Below are positions 9,601 through 18,958 of a stretch of DNA of 64,000 nt, piece after piece. The notes beneath the pieces are model-generated. The model was not told the origin of the DNA. It worked only from the letters and a program-made list of their open reading frames with translations, and did no database searches. Position 1 is the stretch's first letter. Every line of letters begins with the position of its first letter. The position numbers and the translations under genes were made by a program. The stretch comes from Pseudoips prasinana (lineage: Eukaryota > Arthropoda > Insecta > Lepidoptera > Nolidae): the NCBI GenBank assembly GCA_951640165.1, contig OX621237.1:12276001-12340000 (forward strand), read 5' to 3'.

Positions 9601-11423
9601 TTTATAGTGGTACACAAGTTAGTTAACAATTTTAGAAATTCCGTTGTAAGATTGTACAATTTAGTGTGCAAGTTAGTAATTTTGATAAACATTTGGAACT
9701 TTTGTTTTATAAATCGTATATCCAATGTACGAATCACATTTTTGATGTGAATTCAATAAAAAAGGCCACCTCGGTTTGTGTGGTTTTTTAATTCTTTTTG
9801 TAGGTCATATTTAGTTATTCAATTAGTTTTTTTGCAAAGCATTCATACTTCTGGTGTGCATTCAGTTAAATAGTGGAGTTACGTAGTGTGCTGAAAAACT
9901 ATACAGATGTGCATTTAAAAATATCCCATAATTTAATAGCCATACAGTAGGCGTTTTTCTTGAACAAATCTAATTTTATTGGAGGCAATTTCATATGGTC
10001 TCTATGTCTGGATGTAGTGTCGTATTTATCAAAAAGTTCTGAATGTCTTTTTGTAAATGTACACATTTCTAAGTAGAAGTAACCTACCAACGTAATTCCA
10101 GTACGTGATAGTAGACGGTGGTTGTATTTCTTGCGTATTACAGAGTGCAATCTCTTGATACTAGGCCCTGACGTTCTACGACGTGGTGCTGGACTACATT
10201 CTACTGGACGCGTTCGAGGACCTGGCGTCACCGCCCTCCTCCGTGCTGGCCGTTGTGCGCAACCGCTGGCTGTCCGACGGGTTCAAGGAGAGTGTAAGTA
10301 CAACTCGACAATACTGTCGACATCCTACATCAACGACAATGGTAATACTGTTACATTATAACAACTAAGTATTTGGTTGGTCGTGAGGGTAGCTAAGTCA
10401 ACGAAGCTAGGGTATCGGGCCTATTTTAGCAGTTTTACCACCATGGACGAAGTGTACGGCAGAACATATTTGACAAATCGTTTCAATATATTTGTTTCTG
10501 TTTCATGGGTGTTTTCTATGTATATAAGTATTTATCTATAAGTATGTATATCGTCGCCTGGTACCCATAGTACAAGCTTTGCTTAGTTTGGGGCTAGGAT
10601 GATCTGTGTGACATTGTCCCTAGATATTATAGATTATTATTTTCTTGTCAGTCATAAGCACCGTCGCGTCGTCTAATTTCTAAAATGACAATTCAACATA
10701 GATTATCATGATTTTGCTAGTGTCAAGAATTTGACGGTCACCGTAGCCTAGTTGGTAGTGCTCCTGCCTACGAAGCTGGTGGTCCTGGGTTCGAATCCCG
10801 GTAAGTGCAAATATTTGTGTGATGAGCACAAATATTTGTTTCTGAGTCATGGTTGTTTTCTATGTATTTAAGTATTTATCTATCTATATAAGTATGTATA
10901 TCGTCGCCTGGTGCCCATAGTACAAGCTTTGCTTAGTTTGGGGCTAGGATGATCTGTGTGACATTGTCCCGAGATATTATTATAATATTATACATGTCAT
11001 TTCTATAGATATTTGTATAATCAATACAGAGACCATTGTTTGTTACCACTAACACATTAATTAATACCGTTTATTTTTTATTACTAATTGTGATTGTTTC
11101 GATTCCAGGCTCTGACGACAGCGGTGTGGTCAGTTATAAAAGCAAAGCGGCGGTACCTCAAGTATCCAGATGGCTTTATGGCGCACTTCTATTCCATATC
11201 AGAGCATTTATTACCGGTCTTAGTGTGGGGTTTCCTAGGACCCCATGAGCGCCTGCGGGACGTATGCGAAACCTTTCAAGCAGAAATAGTAGGCTTTATC
11301 TCCGATCTGTTTAACTTCCAGAAATGTCGATATACTAATGTAGACGATCTCTCCGTAGATATAATGCAACACGCAAGATCTCGTTCCGCCAATATTACAG
11401 AAAAATTAGCAGATAGAAGTTAA
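3447..11423 (+). CDS. Miga: Mitoguardin (Miga/FAM73), 5' end missing
   Basis: Seven exons splice in frame to 390 residues: 3447-3613, 4882-5061, 5456-5565, 6283-6451, 7511-7615, 10165-10293 and 11109-11423. Recognisable blocks in order are MEALETSINYWEDAL, LTSPEEAEFCREIQDLL, RTLRTEVVQCNSDSEFLCKL, TFYDVVLDYILLDAFEDL, PPSSVLAVVRNRWLSDGFKE and DGFMAHFYSISEHLLPVL. These match the conserved C-terminal half of mitoguardins (MIGA1/2 in mammals, Miga in flies). These proteins sit in the outer mitochondrial membrane, promote mitochondrial fusion, and bind VAP at ER contacts; the C-terminal domain transfers lipids. The N-terminal membrane segments are not in the model: the first exon enters in phase 1, so upstream exons exist, probably before position 1. 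If so, the zeste-like gene is nested in a Miga intron. Stop TAA 11421-11423. Confidence 0.9.
3614..4881. other. Miga intron with one SINE-like repeat
   Basis: No exon was seen here. The only clear repeat is the SINE-like element at 4384-4630. The GC-moderate stretch 3780-4140 is unassigned. Confidence 0.6.
4384..4630 (+). mobile_element. Dispersed SINE-like repeat ('cggagggcacgttaagc' family)
   Basis: Contains 'gcttcggagggcacgttaag', 'ctgtcggtcccggttgtag', 'gtcagaggcctactgggcgg' and 'aactctgacactaggg'. Inverted, diverged copies lie at 30713-30935, 31181-31440 and 42199-42415. No coding capacity; the family is common in Lepidoptera. Confidence 0.65.
4882..5061 (+). CDS. Miga: Miga exon 2 of the visible model (Ser/Gly-rich, FFAT-like)
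   Basis: Phase 0 at both ends: acceptor TTTGCAG, donor GTAGGT. It encodes ERCELLFLDQRSVLFRSES, then a Gly/Arg/Ser/His low-complexity stretch, then SSAESFASAEDQ. The last segment lies where MIGA proteins carry their VAP-binding FFAT-type motif. Strongly GC-rich compared with its introns. Confidence 0.87.
5456..5565 (+). CDS. Miga: Miga exon 3 of the visible model
   Basis: Acceptor AATTACAG, donor GTAAGT. Encodes VADLRDFDELTDALPELENL, then ELYQAAVKQFENGILY, and ends with two bases of an Arg codon. This is a conserved mitoguardin block. Confidence 0.9.
5660..5856 (+). mobile_element. Non-autonomous Helitron-like element
   Basis: Starts TCACACTAATATTATAAAGG and ends in CTAA after the subterminal hairpin CGCGGGTAAAACTGCGG and 'ggcacag'. 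TC start, hairpin and CTRR end are the Helitron hallmarks; no terminal inverted repeat is present. Near-identical layout to 62310-62494. Confidence 0.75.
6283..6451 (+). CDS. Miga: Miga exon 4 of the visible model
   Basis: Acceptor TGTTTCAG, donor GTGAAT. Encodes TLRTEVVQCNSDSEFLCKLH, CLRLAFTRVFADASAWAWF and VDAGRQVLTDLLLYADK, the start of the mitoguardin C-terminal domain. Ends in phase 0. Confidence 0.9.
7130..7440 (+). pseudogene. Decayed non-LTR retrotransposon C-terminus and tail
   Basis: A plus-strand frame near 7310-7400 reads LRLWNELHTTVFPRD and then 'IRYLKGQRAV', followed by 'cgtgatgaattaccatca'. This is the usual C-terminus and 3' tail of CR1/Jockey-group LINEs. Frames are broken. 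It lies in the Miga intron 6452-7510, where no other exon was seen. Confidence 0.45.
7511..7615 (+). CDS. Miga: Miga exon 5 of the visible model
   Basis: Acceptor CTTTTCAG, donor GTATAG (weak). Encodes EPKEFLVAYEEMVSWATD, then 'DTNWATIESELTSKGVK'. Phase 0 at both ends. Matches the EFL-x-x-YEEM block of mitoguardins. Confidence 0.88.
8359..8560 (-). repeat. LINE 3' tail remnant ending in (ATTG)n
   Basis: On the minus strand it runs 'ctagcaaataaatgattg' into repeated ATTG units, with a polyadenylation signal-like AATAAATG. This resembles the microsatellite tail of CR1-group LINEs. No reading frame remains. Confidence 0.4.
9040..9490. other. GC-rich block of unknown nature in Miga intron
   Basis: 9075-9245 is markedly GC-rich (for example 'gcgctgcggggtttgggcgg' and 'ctcgcgggccgccccacccc') inside an AT-rich intron. 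Overlapping ORFs of about 80-105 codons occur on both strands but show no recognisable protein. It may be a mobile-element core or a regulatory island. Confidence 0.3.
10165..10293 (+). CDS. Miga: Miga exon 6 of the visible model
   Basis: Acceptor GATACTAG, donor GTAAGT. Encodes ALTFYDVVLDYILLDAFED and 'PPSSVLAVVRNRWLSDGFKE', the most conserved mitoguardin block. Phase 0 at both ends. Confidence 0.92.
10490..10640 (+). mobile_element. SINE 3' fragment
   Basis: Body and tail only ('gtatatcgtcgcctggtacc', 'tagtacaagctttgcttag'), almost identical to the full copy starting at 10738. The tRNA-like head is missing. Confidence 0.65.
10738..10985 (+). mobile_element. tRNA-derived SINE, full length
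   Basis: Head with A box 'TAGCCTAGTTGG' and B box GGTTCGAATCC, body 'gagcacaaatatttgtttct', tail 'tacaagctttgcttagtt' and a short AT end. It sits 124 bases before the last Miga exon. Confidence 0.8.
11109..11423 (+). CDS. Miga: Miga terminal exon
   Basis: Acceptor CGATTCCAG. Encodes ALTTAVWSVIKAKRRYLKYP, 'PVLVWGFLGPHERLRDVC' and 'ISDLFNFQKCRYTNVDDLS', ending NITEKLADRS-stop. This is the C-terminal end of the mitoguardin lipid-transfer domain. Confidence 0.92.
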   Translation, partial: ALTTAVWSVIKAKRRYLKYPDGFMAHFYSISEHLLPVLVWGFLGPHERLRDVCETFQAEIVGFISDLFNFQKCRYTNVDDLSVDIMQHARSRSANITEKLADRS

Positions 11424-12554
11424 AAATTCTTCGCTAAGTATCTGAATACCTCTCATATTGTATTTAAACACGAGACTGCCGAATAGCTTCCAGTTAATTT
11501 AGCATAAGGCCTGAATTAAATCTATCAGCATCAATTCCCATGTAGCTGCATGGTTTTGGGACACTAATACTCCTCGTAAGTTCCAACAAGTGCAAGTGGC
11601 TATCGCATGGTTTTAGCTGATGTAGAGGATGCTACCATACCTCTGTTCTAAGCAGTTATTACGATCTAATAATAAAATGATAACGATATTTTATTTGCTT
11701 TCTAAACACGTGTTCAATAATGATCCAATAAGAGAACATTAAACACGGGCCAAATAAGACATATTTTGGCGTAATCGGCTTAAAAAGGGATCAGTTTGTT
11801 TTTTAATTAAACTAAACAATAACCTGATTTCAATATTGGACAAAGTCGACAATGTAGACGGTTTGGTTTGGGCCACATTTGCCAAGTCTCGTTCAATTAA
11901 TAAAATAACTGACTAATAGTACTGGTGTCACAATTAAATCATCAATGTAATAATATCAAAAATAATAGACCGAGAAATCGTACATAGATATTGACATAGA
12001 CAGAATGTCGTTATTGTTGTTTTTCCTGTCTTAAATAAATTAGCATTTAACTCTTTAATAAGTTTTGGAACTTTATCATAAGTATTTGGGAAGCCATAGA
12101 AACTGCACTTTTATGAAACAATGGTTTTGGCATTTCAGACTTGAAAGTTACACTAAAGCCGAGTCCAAATTCATGCAGAAATTTGAATTGATGCGTAACC
12201 AACTTGTAAAATTAAATGTAATCTAATGGATGCGATTCAGGCCTACAAAGTATTTAGCTGTTCTGCTTGTCAAATCACATACTCTTCCCTCTGTTGCCAA
12301 TAATATTTATAACCTAATGGATTCGCAGTCTCCTGGTATATTCAGCCTACAGTAGCTTCAACAAATAGATACAATATTATATTACACACAAGTTATTTTA
12401 CGGTTGTGGTAAACTCGCTCTATAAGATAATGTGCAATCTAACTAATCAGATGAAGGTTCAGTTACTATTATTTACGAATGCCCAGTTCCTATATTCAAA
12501 CTATAGATTATTATGCCGACCAAAGAACATGATGTAATTACCTACTAATAGGCA
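11424..12554. other. Intergenic, Miga 3' flank
   Basis: Probably includes the Miga 3' UTR (AATAAAA at 11670). No other feature was seen. Confidence 0.5.
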
Positions 12555-12689
12555 CAGACGCCAGCACATTAAGCTACCCCAATCTGTCAAATTTCCCCAA
12601 TTGAATGAGAACCTTATGCTTTTCTGATAAAGTTGAAATTCTATAAAAGGAATTCGACAGATTGGGGTAGCTGGTTGTGCTGGCGTCTG
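12555..12689. mobile_element. Short palindromic MITE, copy 1 of 3
   Basis: Begins CAGACGCCAGCACATTA and ends with the inverse, GTGCTGGCGTCTG. The inner arms 'gctaccccaatctgtcaaat' and 'cgacagattggggtagc' also pair. Same family as 41884-42019 and 63095-63208. Flanked here by CA rather than TA. Confidence 0.8.
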
Positions 12690-13465
12690 CACAACGTGGT
12701 TAATAGCGACGGGAAAAAAACCAATAATCATTTGCCTCACCTCGTCCTGCCGTAATATTAGGATCCCTCCAATTTAGTCTGTTTATGAGAACCGGGCATT
12801 AATGGAATATAACATTCCTGTGGTCTTATGGTATTCACTATTTTCTAAGATTGTTTCTTCAAGTTGGAATTAAGTACGTTTAGATTGATTTGGATTAGGT
12901 TAAGTTTAAAGTGTTCGATGCATTTGTTAAATCACTTATACAAACAGATTTATTAACAGATAATAGAAAAGCTTACATTTAAATCAAGTGACCTCCACTA
13001 CTGATATAGTAGCCTTGCATAAGATTATTTTTTAATACAATATAATAAGACAACCAGGTACGAGACGTCTTCCACAATTCGCACCCACATTCCTAGCGTA
13101 TTGCCATACAAACAAACAAGTTTTAGGAACATATGCAATTTAATTTTGCAATTCTTTGTTTCTTATTATATTAAAATAGGTATGCAATTCCATCTAACAG
13201 ATTTCGCGTTCCGCGGTTTCTCCGTTCTTAGTGCACCGTATATTTTATTCGATAAAAAAATATTTCAAAGCAGTTACCAACATACATATTATTGGATTAA
13301 CAATTTGTTATTTAAAACAGTAATTGTAGAAGTTCCTTCAGCTGCGATCATGTCAACGAAATTATTGAATTATTGTGTGCCTTTCAACGTAATATAAAAT
13401 CATAATTTACCAGGAAATGTTGGACAGGACACGTAATGTTGTATTTAGAACTTATGCCTATAGAA
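12690..13465. other. Intergenic, nothing recognised
   Basis: AT-rich. An open frame of 98 codons at 13101 has no recognisable domain and low-complexity composition. Confidence 0.5.
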
Positions 13466-13690
13466 AGACGGTCCGGTTGGCGTGGTTGGTCAATGTTTAT
13501 CTTACACGCCGTAGTTCGTGGGTTCGATTCCCACCCAGGATATGTATTTGTGTGTTTGTGTACATGAACATGACAATAAGAAAAATAGTAATTGTAATAA
13601 TATATCAGTTATTTGGTTTCTATAGTAGAATTTCTGCTTTGATGGTCGATGAGATGGCCGTGAGTGAATAATGACCCAGGGTATAATTAT
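13466..13690 (+). mobile_element. tRNA-derived SINE, diverged
   Basis: Head 'ggttggcgtggttggtcaat' and B box GGTTCGATTCC, as in 3030-3287, with a degraded tail that ends in an ATT-rich run. Confidence 0.7.
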
Positions 13691-14356
13691 TATTATAGAA
13701 TCGAAATCGAAGGATAATTATAATTTACAAGTTCTAAATCTTCAGCTTTATTTCATAGTTCTTCATTATTTATTTAACTATAGGATTTAATTTCAAATAA
13801 CATTAATTTATTTTGCATTTATAAATCCCGCATTTATAAGTGATGACTGTGTGCAGCTTGCGGAGGGGTGTGGGTTGCGAATTTGTTTCAGTTTTACAAA
13901 GTCGACCTTGTAACCAATAAAATTCTATTATCGTTGAATTTATTCCTAAAACTAACTATGAAAAAGAGTGGGCATGCTTATACTGGCCTTGATTTATAGT
14001 ACTAACAGAAGGCTTTCCTAATCATCTGGGGAATTAGTAACACACACACAGAATTTATATAATGACGTAATGTGATACTATCGGAACTAACACCCTTTTA
14101 TAATGGCCAGTGTCTCTAATGATTAAACCGATCAACGAGGTTGGTTCTTTAAAAAAATCCTGGTCCTTATTTTCAGAAGTTCAATGGAACAAGATGTAAT
14201 AATTATAAAAGTATTACATATATACAGAGTTACTTTTAAAACACTAACAATCTCGCTGTACTAGACAGCTAACAATAATTTTCATACAAACATAAGTATT
14301 AATTTAATTTCCCGCTTCAATGTTTTTTTTCTCGCATCATACCCTGTGAGGGCGTG

Positions 14357-14403
14357 GGGAAGGAGGGCTAACGCCAATATAATTGGCGTTAGCCCTCCTT
14401 CCC
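14357..14403. repeat. Perfect hairpin, 22-bp arms
   Basis: The left arm 14357-14378 (GGGAAGGAGGGCTAACG...) pairs perfectly with 14382-14403 around a 3-base loop. GC-rich, in AT-rich surroundings. Confidence 0.85.
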
Positions 14404-15003
14404 TCTGCTGTCTGTCGGTTTAGATGTTGCGCCGTATAGATCAATTTTTTTGTTGTGTACAGTTCAATATTATTACCATGTCGTATTAGTATTCCAATAT
14501 CGAAAGTAAGTATGATGACAATGTGTCGGAAAATAAAAACGAATTCCGAATTGTTAGCACGAGTTGATGAACAGATAAATATTTACGAGTGGTCTTTATG
14601 TTGCTTGTGAAGGTGACCATGCGCGAGACTTGAACAACAGAGGTAATAATAATGTATTAATATTATTTAAATTGACAATTGTTTAATTATTGTAAAAACT
14701 GATTACACTTAAATTCGTACCCATTAAATAATAAATCCAACTACCAATATAAAATCGATCACACATTTCAGATGTTTAATAAATTTATAACCTAAAAACA
14801 ATTTATTTGTTTAATTTAGCCAGTCCTTAGCCTGGTAAAGTGCGAAGGGATTGTCGATATAGCGTAGGTACATACTGGCTACAAACAAACCTTTCCGGAA
14901 ATTGAAATTAACTAGATAATTATGTGGTGAAGAAAGTATTATTATTAAAAACATCGTACACGCGCGAGAGCTTAGCGTCGTTCGTGTGGTCCTTTCGTTT
15001 ATG

Positions 15004-16330
15004 AATGATCATTCAATCTTACTTAACGGGCAGAAAGCAATTTGTAGAAATCACACAAATATGCTCAAATACCAGTTCCGAGAAAAAATACCGTTCCGAC
15101 AGCGAACCAATTAAATACGGCGTTCCTCAGGGAAGTGTGCTAGGACCCCTTCTTTTTCTGCTCTATATAAATGACCTCCCAGAACAAATAAATCACCCCA
15201 TGGTACTTTTCGCTGACGATAGCACTGTAGTTATTAAGTGTGATGATCCCGATACATATGAAAATGAAATAAATATGACATTAAATAGAATTATATCATG
15301 GTTTGACAGTAATAATCTAGTTATAAACTTAGAAAAGACAAAAATTATGCATTTTTACCAAAGAATTCCAAATAAAATTCTTGATATTAACTATTTAGGG
15401 ACAAAAATAGAAACAACTACCGCTACTAAGTTTCTTGGAATTAATATAGATAACAATTTGACTTGGAGATCCCAGACAGACGAAATATGTAAAAAGCTTA
15501 ATAAATTTGCCTATGTTCTCTACAAATTATCAAAAATAGTGAGCATAGAATCCGTAATGACGGCCTATCATGGCTATGTTTCATCAACACTCAGATATGG
15601 CGTAATGTACTGGGGGAATTCTGTAGATAGAGAACTAGTATTTAGAGCCCAAAAGCGATGTCTCAGAGCTATGTTTGGTCTAAAAAGCACAGACAGCTGT
15701 CACCCGTTCTTTATTCGTCACAAAATTCTCACCCTGCCATCGTTGTACATATACGAAACTAATGTTTTTGTAAAAACTAACATTTCGTCATATAAAATAG
15801 CTCCCAAAAGTCATTACAGACGATTGCGGGATAAGAATAAGTCAGAACTCGAAGTCACCTATGGCAAAACTAAGCTGATGAATAATAGTACCTTCTGTAT
15901 GGCCAAAATAATATTCAATAAAATTCCTGAAAAAATTAAAACGTTACATCTAGACAATTTCAAAAAAGAATTATTGAACATTTTGATAAATAAATGTTAT
16001 TATTCATTGAAGGATTATTTAGACGACAATTCTATAATTACTGCCTCAAAAAATAAAACTGACCTACGTTGACAATTATGAATTTATTCGACATTAAAAT
16101 TTAGAATGACATGTAATACGTATTTTGACATTTTTATATTTAAATTAATTATTGTAACCAATGTATTTGTAATATTATTAGTTAAATTATTCAGTATGTT
16201 AATTAAATACAATATTTGTACGCCTCTGGGCAAAACATAGAGGATCTGCCTGTTTGTAACATCTCACAACTTGTTGTAATTTGACCTATGTTAACAAATA
16301 AAGATTCTGATTCTGATTCTGATTCTGAAA
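15004..16330 (+). mobile_element. 5'-truncated Jockey/CR1-group LINE
   Basis: Holds the C-terminal part of a reverse transcriptase ORF (15005-16072), a 230-bp 3' UTR ending 'aacaaataaagattctgat', and a (GATTCT)n tail at 16302-16328. The 5' end is truncated inside the RT domain, as is usual after incomplete reverse transcription. The open frame and intact tail suggest a fairly recent insertion. Confidence 0.8.
15005..16072 (+). CDS. Reverse transcriptase, C-terminal 355 residues (truncated LINE ORF2)
   Basis: An uninterrupted frame begins IIQSYLTGRKQFVEI and carries the RT core YGVPQGSVLGPLLFLLYIND (about residues 38-57) and the catalytic block LFADDST (about residues 67-74, FADD form of YxDD). 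It continues through the thumb (LNRIISWFDSNNLVINLEKT, TTATKFLGINIDNNLTW) and the usual C-terminal extension with 'LRYGVMYWGNS'. The N-terminal fingers of the RT and any endonuclease are missing, and a stop directly precedes the first ATG, so the fragment cannot be a working polymerase. The ATG at 15005 is arbitrary. Clade assignment (Jockey versus CR1 group) is by motif feel only. Confidence 0.8.
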   Translation: MIIQSYLTGRKQFVEITQICSNTSSEKKYRSDSEPIKYGVPQGSVLGPLLFLLYINDLPEQINHPMVLFADDSTVVIKCDDPDTYENEINMTLNRIISWFDSNNLVINLEKTKIMHFYQRIPNKILDINYLGTKIETTTATKFLGINIDNNLTWRSQTDEICKKLNKFAYVLYKLSKIVSIESVMTAYHGYVSSTLRYGVMYWGNSVDRELVFRAQKRCLRAMFGLKSTDSCHPFFIRHKILTLPSLYIYETNVFVKTNISSYKIAPKSHYRRLRDKNKSELEVTYGKTKLMNNSTFCMAKIIFNKIPEKIKTLHLDNFKKELLNILINKCYYSLKDYLDDNSIITASKNKTDLR

Positions 16331-16488
16331 CATAGACCTACAAATGACACGACAGTACAACAAACATTAAAATAATTATTTTCATGTATTGAGTTATGTC
16401 CGAACTCATAGAACAAAAGTTGTTCCTTATGATGTTAGCAATCTAGTACAGCGAGGTTGTTGGTGTTTTAGAAGTAATAATACTATTA

Positions 16489-16779
16489 TTTATACATATA
16501 ATAAAATCGTAGGAAAGTCAAAATTGAACATTGATTTTTTTTAAGGATATTTGGGCCGTGATCTATAATCGATATCGAAGCCAAAAATAGTTTTTAGAAT
16601 TTTTGTCTGTATGTGTGTCCGGGCTAAACTCAAAAAGTACTGCATGGATTTACTTCAAATTTTGCATGAGTATTACTAAGACGTCGGGTCAACATATAGG
16701 CTACATATTATCACCTTCGGGGGAGGAGCTATGATAATTTATAACATTTAACGGAGGTAAAACCGCGGGGCACAGATAG
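16489..16779 (+). mobile_element. Long-type Helitron-like element, copy 1
   Basis: 'tacatataataaaatcgtag' near the start and 'gtccgggctaaactcaaaaa' inside match the copies at 58099 and 62742. The 3' end keeps the hairpin (here 'ggaggtaaaaccgcgg') and 'ggcacag' but has ATAG instead of CTAG. It abuts the right arm of the 14051-16960 block. Confidence 0.7.
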
Positions 16780-16960
16780 TTACATATATAGTTACATCTT
16801 GTTCCATTGAACTTCTATAAATAAGAACCAGGAATTTTTAATAAAGCCAAACTCGTTGATCGGTTTAAGCATTAGCATTAGAGTTTTAATATGACACTGG
16901 CCATTGTAAAGGGGTGTTAGTTCCGATACAATCACATAACGTCATTCATTATAGAAATAC

Positions 16961-18853
16961 TTTGCTGCGACGTTGTTGTTCTATAAATAAGTCTGCTGTA
17001 TAACCTTGGTTGCTTAAAACGATTTATTTGATTCTTTAAAATCTGGTATGCTGTAATGTATGATATATAAATTCGGTACGTTACTTTAAAATGTTACTTG
17101 CTATCATTAAAAAAATACTTGTTATTCCGATGCACAATATTATCTAATGGTACGTGTACGAACCTAGGCTATTTAGCTTAAAGCTATAGAACTAAAAAAT
17201 TATCTAGTTTTATTTTTGTCTATAACATGATCAAAATATTCTGTACAACCTATTTTAATGTTATTTTGGTATCGTTGATTAACTTATCACCTAAATAATC
17301 CTTGCATTTCGCGTTTAGATCTAATTATATGCATTCCATAATGGAAGTACTGGTATTATACAACCCCAAAATACCCATTTTTACAAGTTTAACTGAGTAA
17401 TTGGCAATAAAGTTGATTAAATTTCATATAAACTGTTTAAGGTAATATAATATATTAACAAAATATGTACCTAATATTATATTTAAATAATATTGCATTT
17501 GTGAAATCGTTGTTAATATTTAAGTTATAAAAAGATCAACATGTATTATTATTATTATTGCCTTTGTAAATATAGACTAATTAGTTACAAAACATGGTAT
17601 TTTTATTTGAATGCTATACAATCCTAAACGATGCCCGTATTACACAAACATATAAGGTATAAAATAAAACGCTTCTATATTAGAAAATTTAGTATATCAA
17701 TTTTCACAATTATAGCCATACTTCTATGATATAAAAACAATGTGTAAACATAAATCTTTAATTACAAATTCAACGATAATACTTCCCAGAGGAGTAAGCA
17801 CCAGTCAATTTAGTTTAATACTTGAAGAATGATTTAATTTAACAAATTACTCGCCAGCCTCGAACTTATATAGACAATAGTAACATAGTATTTCAATTAT
17901 AGCTGCATTATTAATTCAATAGCTGTACTTAATAAAAAAAAACACGTAAATGAGGTTAGCGAGTGACGAAGTTCACGTCGCATAAACACCAATATTTTTA
18001 ATATCATTAATATTTATAGCTTGAGTTGCTCCAGTTTTTGAGATAGCCTACTACCGTTTCAAAGATAAGAAAGCCTGGCAACCACCATCGCAAAAAAATA
18101 AGTTAGATAAATAGTTTAGGACTCACTACGATAATTATTTGGTTTAGTGCACAGCAAGTTTGTTTAAAAGCTCTAATCATACAACAAAATCATATAAGTA
18201 ACAATATTTTTAAATAATATAAAGAAAACTATAAATAATATTTAAGTAATCTCTTTATAACATATTATATTCTGATTGGCAGGCTTCCTTCGAAATATAA
18301 AAGCTTACGATTTAGTGAGAATCGACACATCTACTCGTCACGACTAGACACTACAAAGTCTGAAAATGAGTATACAAACACACGAGAGAAATGCATGCAT
18401 TCTTCTTATTATAATAAATGGAATCACTCTATGATATCCGAAACTAAGAGTCAATATATACAACAAAATTCTCGATGAAAACGTTCGTCACAAACGAAAC
18501 GGTCTTTATCTCAAAATGTTACGTTCAGAATGCTTCAAAATAAAACTCTGAAAGAATAAAAACATTGATGGGAGATCAACGTAGGACTGTGGATTCCTGC
18601 AATTAATACGTTCCGCCTGTCGCATGCACCTTACTTTTCGTTTTATCACATTTTTACGATCAGATCCACAGCTAATTTACGAAATCAATATTCACAAGAA
18701 TGGGGTATACTATTACCACCACTAAAAAAATAAATATTTTGGTGCGCTAATACTTAAGTGAGTCCGCAAAATCAGTGTTAGAGTGTAGCTCCCTACAATA
18801 ATCGAGGACGGGTAGCGGCGCGGGCGCGGGGGCGGGCGCGGGAGCGCGGGCTC
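16961..18853. other. Intergenic AT-rich, mxt 3' flank
   Basis: No coding exon. The mxt 3' UTR must begin at 18853 and run leftwards. Bases 18805-18850 just past the mxt stop are extremely GC-rich (GCGGGC-type units). Confidence 0.5.
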
Positions 18854-18958
18854 CTACTCGGGCTCGGGCGAGTCGGGCGCGTCCATGGCGGCCACCGTGG
18901 TGCCGCCCGCTGCACGCACCTTCTTCAGGTAGCTGGCGCTGTCGAACTCCAGGCAACT
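18854..18958 (-). CDS. mxt: mxt exon 13 (terminal)
   Basis: Acceptor GTCGACAG. Encodes [14 protein letters not shown], a short Ala/Gly stretch and an acidic DSPEPE end; stop TAG at 18856-18854. Joins exon 12 in phase 0. Confidence 0.75.
   Translation of the reverse strand, partial: SCLEFDSASYLKKVRAAGGTTVAAMDAPDSPEPE

Larger units (their letters stand above)
7616..10164. other. Long Miga intron
   Basis: AT-rich, with a minus-strand LINE tail (8359-8560) and an unexplained GC-rich block (9040-9490). No coding exon was recognised. Confidence 0.6.
14051..16960. mobile_element. Composite block bounded by ~170-bp inverted repeats (DNA transposon with nested LINE)
   Basis: The arms 14051-14220 and 16781-16960 are inverted copies. 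Both contain 'atcggaactaacaccc', 'atggccagtgtc', 'aaaccgatcaacgag' and 'agttcaatggaacaagatgt'. Between them lie a 22-bp-arm hairpin (14357-14403), a truncated LINE (15004-16330) and a Helitron-like element (16489-16779). No transposase was seen, so it is a non-autonomous DNA element enlarged by insertions. Exact ends and target duplication are uncertain. Confidence 0.65.

Noticed and set aside
12501..12740. 79-codon minus-strand ORF
   Set aside because: It runs through the MITE at 12555-12689.
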